From NCBI GenBank assembly GCA_028278525.1, contig JANQEE010000041.1:62001-126000 (forward strand): a stretch of DNA of 64,000 bases, written 5' to 3'. Below, piece by piece: positions 60,792 through 64,000 of this stretch (position 1 is its first letter; each line of letters begins with the position of its first letter). Under the pieces are notes generated by a model. That model was not told where the DNA came from. It saw nothing but the letters and a program-made list of their open reading frames with translations, and ran no database searches. The stretch comes from Minwuiaceae bacterium. Lineage in GTDB: Bacteria > Pseudomonadota > Alphaproteobacteria > Minwuiales > Minwuiaceae. Made by a program: the position numbers and the translations under genes.

Positions 60792-62797
60792 GACGGCCGG
60801 CGCAGGATGAGGTTGGCGTTCTCGTCGACGGTACCGGACCAGCCGGCCGGAATATAGATCGTCGAGGTTTCGTCCTCGACCAGGGCGGGCCCCGCGGCCC
60901 CATCGGCCTTGATCGCGGCCCGGGTCAGCAGGCGGCAGGTCAGCCGCTCGCCGCGGTCGAAGATCTCGATTTGGCCGGCACGCGCTGCGGTATCGCTGCC
61001 CGCCAGTACGGGCACCGTTTCTGGGGCTACGGCCGCGCCCAACCGGAACGATACGATTTCCGCCCGGCCATGCCCGGTTTCGCTGAACGAGAAAATCTGG
61101 TCGTGAGCCTCGGCGAAGCGCGCCTGCAGGTCCTCGTCGGTCAGCGCCGCCAGTTCGGCGCGGCCCAGATGTACCGGCACTTCGAACGCCTGGCCGACAT
61201 AGCGCAGCTCCAGAGTATAGGAAAACACCGGGTTTGCCGGCAGGCCCAGGCGTTCGAACGCGTCGCCGGCCGCCCTTTCCATCCGGGCGAACTGGTCCCG
61301 AACCCGATCCGCCGCACCGCTTTCCAGCGGCGTTTTACGCGTCTGCGTGTCGTAACGGGTGTAGTCGGAAGCCAGCAGCCCGAACGCGGACAGAACGCCG
61401 GCATTCGGCGGCACCAGGATGGTGTTGATGCCCAGTTCCTCGGCCACGCGTGCCGCGTGCAACGGGCCCGCGCCGCCGAAGGGCACCAGCACATAGTCGC
61501 GCGGGTCGCGGCCGCGTTCCGTCGAAACCAGTTGGATCGCGCCGACGATGTTCGCTTCGGCGACGCGAACCGCGCTGTCGCTGAATTCTTCCGGCGACAT
61601 CTCGAAGCGGGCCGCAAGCGCCGCGAACGCGCGCGCCGCCGCGTCGGTATCTACCGGCATGGCGCCGCCCAGAAACGCTTCGGCGCGCATCGACCCGCGG
61701 ATCAGGTGGGCGTCCGTAATGGTGGGGTCGGTGCCGCCCCGGCCGTAACAGGCGGGTCCCGGGTCCGCTCCGGCAGACTGCGGCCCGACCCGCATCATGC
61801 CGCCGTCGTCGGCCCAGACGATCGACCCGCCGCCCGCGCCGACGGTCACGATATCCAACACCGGCGTGCGGATCGGCAATCCGTCGACCTCGGTCTCCGT
61901 GGACAGGTCCGGCCGGCCGCCGGCCACCAGGCAGACGTCGGTGCTCGTGCCGCCCATGTCCAGCGTGATCAGGTTGTCGAAACCGGACAGACCGGCTTGC
62001 CGGACGGCGCCGATCACGCCGGCGGCCGGTCCGGAAAACAGCGAGGTGATCGCGTTGCGCGACATCGCTTCCGCGGGCAGGCGGCCGCCGTTGGACTGCA
62101 TCACGCTGAAGCGCCCGGTGAAACCGCCGTCGCTCAAACTGTCCTCGAAGCGCGCCAGATAGGTATCGATGACCGGCTGGACGTAAGCCGCCAGGGTGGT
62201 CGTCGAGGCCCGCTCGTACTCGCGGAACTCGCGCGTCACGTCGGACGAGCAGGTGACGCTCAAATCCGGAAACCGCTCCCGGATCATCGCCGCGACCGCT
62301 TGTTCGTGTGCCGGATTGGCGTAGGCGTTCAACAGGCAGACCGCCACCGCGCCATAACCGTTGCCGTCGAGTGAGCGTTCCAGCAGGGCTGCGGTTGCTT
62401 TTTCGTCCAGCGCCGAGATCACGCTCCCGTCGGCGTCGATACGCTCGGCTATCTCGTAGGTGTCGCGCCGGTTCGCCACCGGTTCGGGTTTCTTGTAGAA
62501 CAGGTCGTAGATCCGGTTCCGGTTGTGGCGCTGCAGCAGCAGAAGGTCGCGAAACCCCTGCGTCACCATGAACGCGATGGGCGCGCCCTTGCGTTCGAGG
62601 ATGGCGTTGGTCGCGACCGTCGATCCGTGCACCAGGTCGGTAACGCTGTCCAGGCCGATGCCGGCATCCTCGATGGCGGAAAGCGCCCCTTCGTCGGGCC
62701 GCGCCGGCACGCTCGGCACCTTGGCTATGCGGATCGTGTCCCCCTCCACCGCGACAAGATCCGTGAACGTACCGCCTACTTCTACGCCGACCCGCAT
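60788..62797 (-). CDS. hydantoinase A/oxoprolinase family protein (alpha subunit)
   Basis: A 669-residue HyuA-type subunit, a sugar-kinase-like ATPase fold. Segments include [47 protein letters not shown] and [13 protein letters not shown], which carry the ATP and substrate site. Works with a HyuB partner (the closest is at 51216). It is in an operon with recQ, whose start overlaps its stop. The upstream membrane-anchored protein is 95 bases away on the same strand. Confidence 0.94.
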   Translation of the reverse strand: MRVGVEVGGTFTDLVAVEGDTIRIAKVPSVPARPDEGALSAIEDAGIGLDSVTDLVHGSTVATNAILERKGAPIAFMVTQGFRDLLLLQRHNRNRIYDLFYKKPEPVANRRDTYEIAERIDADGSVISALDEKATAALLERSLDGNGYGAVAVCLLNAYANPAHEQAVAAMIRERFPDLSVTCSSDVTREFREYERASTTTLAAYVQPVIDTYLARFEDSLSDGGFTGRFSVMQSNGGRLPAEAMSRNAITSLFSGPAAGVIGAVRQAGLSGFDNLITLDMGGTSTDVCLVAGGRPDLSTETEVDGLPIRTPVLDIVTVGAGGGSIVWADDGGMMRVGPQSAGADPGPACYGRGGTDPTITDAHLIRGSMRAEAFLGGAMPVDTDAAARAFAALAARFEMSPEEFSDSAVRVAEANIVGAIQLVSTERGRDPRDYVLVPFGGAGPLHAARVAEELGINTILVPPNAGVLSAFGLLASDYTRYDTQTRKTPLESGAADRVRDQFARMERAAGDAFERLGLPANPVFSYTLELRYVGQAFEVPVHLGRAELAALTDEDLQARFAEAHDQIFSFSETGHGRAEIVSFRLGAAVAPETVPVLAGSDTAARAGQIEIFDRGERLTCRLLTRAAIKADGAAGPALVEDETSTIYIPAGWSGTVDENANLILRRPS

Positions 62798-62892
62798 GAT
62801 TTAACGTCCGTCCTCGCAATCCCCAGCCGTCGCCGAATGGCCGCCATACTAGCCTGGGATCGGGCTCTCGTCCGGGGCGGGCGAGTAATTTT

Positions 62893-63627
62893 TTACGGAT
62901 AAGGGCAGTCGCTGCCCGTCACGTTGATGAAGCCGCGCGCGCCGGCGGTCAGGCTGAACCGGTATTCGCGGTCCGCGACCACCACCGAATGGTGCAGCGG
63001 CAGCAGGCCGCTCGCTTCGCTGACGCTGCCGCCCAGCTGCACGAAACTCACGGTGACCGCCTTGGCCGGATCGTACCATGCCTCCGGGTTGTTCAAGGCG
63101 TCGGTCGCCGATTCACCGGCCGCGGTTACGGTCAACGCCTTGTTGGCGAACGTCACCGAATCGTTGGCGCCGACATAGATCGGCGTTTTGACCAAAAATC
63201 TCTTGGAGGTTGGTTCGTTGTCGCAGCGGTCCCGGTTCTCGGCGGCGGAGACGACGAAACGTAAGCGTTCCGCATCGACGCCGTCCGCAATCTTCTCGCG
63301 CGCCAGTTCCAGGAGTTCTTTGATCGGGCCGGTCGGCACGTCCCGTTCGTAGCGTTGGCTGAGCTTTTCTTCCCGTTGTTTGGCTTCCGCCAGAGCGCCG
63401 GCAAGCTCGTCGTTCTCGTTCTTCAGCGTCGTGTTTGCTTCCGTCAGTTCGGACAGTCTGACTTCCAGGCGCGTCACGTCTCGCCGCGCCAGATCGGTCC
63501 CGGTCTGATAGGCTTGGTAGCCCGCTCCCGCCAACCCGGCGGCGATCAGCGCGACGACGAAAGTTCCCATCCAGAATCGCCGCCGCCGCCGGCCCCGTTG
63601 ACGATCTCTGTAACTTTCAAGCGGCAT
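62893..63627 (-). CDS. hypothetical membrane-anchored coiled-coil protein
   Basis: A 244-residue protein I cannot name. A basic cytoplasmic start (RDRQRGRRRRRF) precedes one membrane helix (about 20-40), a coiled coil (about 50-95, TRLEVRLSELTEANTTLKNE), and a periplasmic beta-rich domain that ends GFINVTGSDCPYP with two cysteines (Cys in RDRCDNEP and SDCPYP) that could form a disulphide. First in a row with hydantoinase A and recQ, perhaps by chance. Function unknown. Confidence 0.75.
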   Translation of the reverse strand: MPLESYRDRQRGRRRRRFWMGTFVVALIAAGLAGAGYQAYQTGTDLARRDVTRLEVRLSELTEANTTLKNENDELAGALAEAKQREEKLSQRYERDVPTGPIKELLELAREKIADGVDAERLRFVVSAAENRDRCDNEPTSKRFLVKTPIYVGANDSVTFANKALTVTAAGESATDALNNPEAWYDPAKAVTVSFVQLGGSVSEASGLLPLHHSVVVADREYRFSLTAGARGFINVTGSDCPYP

Positions 63628-63781
63628 ATAGTCTGTCCCCGATTCTTTGACCGCAATTTACCCCGTGCGCGCGAAAGGGCAACCCGCTAACGCGGCGTGC
63701 GGCGCGTGCGCAGGCCGACTAATATGCCCGTTTGGCATGGTGCGAACCCGCTGCCGCTAAACGGAAAATGGAGAAATCGGG

Positions 63782-64000
63782 ATGAGCGCGGACGGGTCGG
63801 ACGGAACAGGGCGGCCGCATGGTTTCGCCCGGGGACTGACGAACTACGGCGATCGGGATTTCTCCCTCTATCTCCGCCGCTCTTTCGCCAAGTCGATGGG
63901 CTATTCCGACGCGATGATGGCGCGCCCGGTGGTCGGCATCGTCAACACCTTCAGCGGTTTCAACAATTGCCATCGCACGGTGCCGGAGCTGGTCGCGGCG
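63782..64000 (+). CDS. IlvD/Edd-family dehydratase, 5' part only
   Basis: The first 73 residues of an IlvD/Edd-type dehydratase, cut by the window end. It begins MSADGSDGTGRPHGFARGLT, then NYGDRDFSLYLRRSFAKSMG and RPVVGIVNTFSGFNNCHRTVPEL. The Cys in FNNCH corresponds to a first iron-sulphur ligand. The close spacing and wording fit the sugar-acid (arabonate/xylonate) branch more than dihydroxy-acid dehydratase, but this is uncertain. GGAG lies eight bases before the ATG. Confidence 0.88.
   Translation, partial: MSADGSDGTGRPHGFARGLTNYGDRDFSLYLRRSFAKSMGYSDAMMARPVVGIVNTFSGFNNCHRTVPELVAA

Noticed and set aside
60785..62374. 529-codon frame antisense to hydantoinase A
   Set aside because: Shadow of a strongly supported gene; no domain and biased composition.
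1..64000. tRNA, rRNA, CRISPR arrays, prophage or transposase genes
   Set aside because: Looked for cloverleaf-like TTCGA arms, regularly spaced repeats and integrase/transposase motifs; none was convincing.

Overview
The window reads as a chromosomal stretch of a GC-rich alphaproteobacterium, probably in or near the Rhodospirillales. This is inferred from gene content: DUF2336, DUF1194, DUF1636 and DUF4197 proteins, ParA/SPOR/bactofilin genes, PEP-CTERM-type proteins and many small response regulators. There is no rRNA, tRNA, CRISPR array, prophage or insertion sequence that I can recognise. Genes are dense, with several 4-bp start/stop overlaps. Two AT-rich non-coding islands (about 11.1-11.6 kb and 35.1-35.5 kb) stand out.

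Layout. 0-3.8 kb: a Tat-exported peptide-type binding protein, a FAD amine oxidase-like enzyme and the ribosome-rescue factor ArfB. 3.8-11 kb: a sensor kinase, two tandem LuxR-type response regulators sharing an N-terminal DDHW motif, a two-domain glutaredoxin-like protein, a DUF2336 protein and a nitrate-sensor-type chemoreceptor. 11.6-15.4 kb: a ParA ATPase translationally coupled to a SPOR-domain protein, then a coiled-coil protein and a bactofilin. 15.6-25.3 kb: an MFS carrier, a complete polyamine-type ABC importer, a vWA-like DUF1194 protein with a newly noticed 35-residue membrane peptide, a very clear creatinase, PurC and an acetyltransferase. 25.3-34.8 kb: a repeat element, two EamA transporters, two PEP-CTERM-type proteins flanking a RidA protein, a LysR regulator, a glyoxalase II-like hydrolase, dehydrogenases, YajQ, a glutathione transferase and a lactonase-like amidohydrolase. 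35-46 kb: a third DDHW regulator with a short coupled leader ORF, a multi-PAS kinase with a cysteine-less LOV-like domain, a protein ending in a FliM-like peptide, DUF4197, an OmpA-type lipoprotein, MscS, a single-domain receiver, a FixJ-type regulator and AsmA. 46-57.5 kb: TPR proteins, pyrophosphatase, MAPEG, cytochrome P450, hydantoinase B, release factor 3 and two more bactofilins. 57.5-64 kb: a possible small RNA, a universal stress protein, RecQ coupled to hydantoinase A, a membrane-anchored protein and the start of an IlvD/Edd dehydratase.

The importer at 17.0-21.6 kb followed by creatinase suggests uptake and breakdown of small nitrogen compounds, although the importer's substrate is inferred only. 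The most interesting leads are the ParA-SPOR-bactofilin cluster, the RidA reading frame that runs in from a minimal PEP-CTERM gene, the unannotated 35-residue membrane peptide, the leader ORF before the third regulator, and a minus-strand hairpin pair plus terminator with no gene in front of it. All assignments come from reading sequence and remembered family features; no database search was run.
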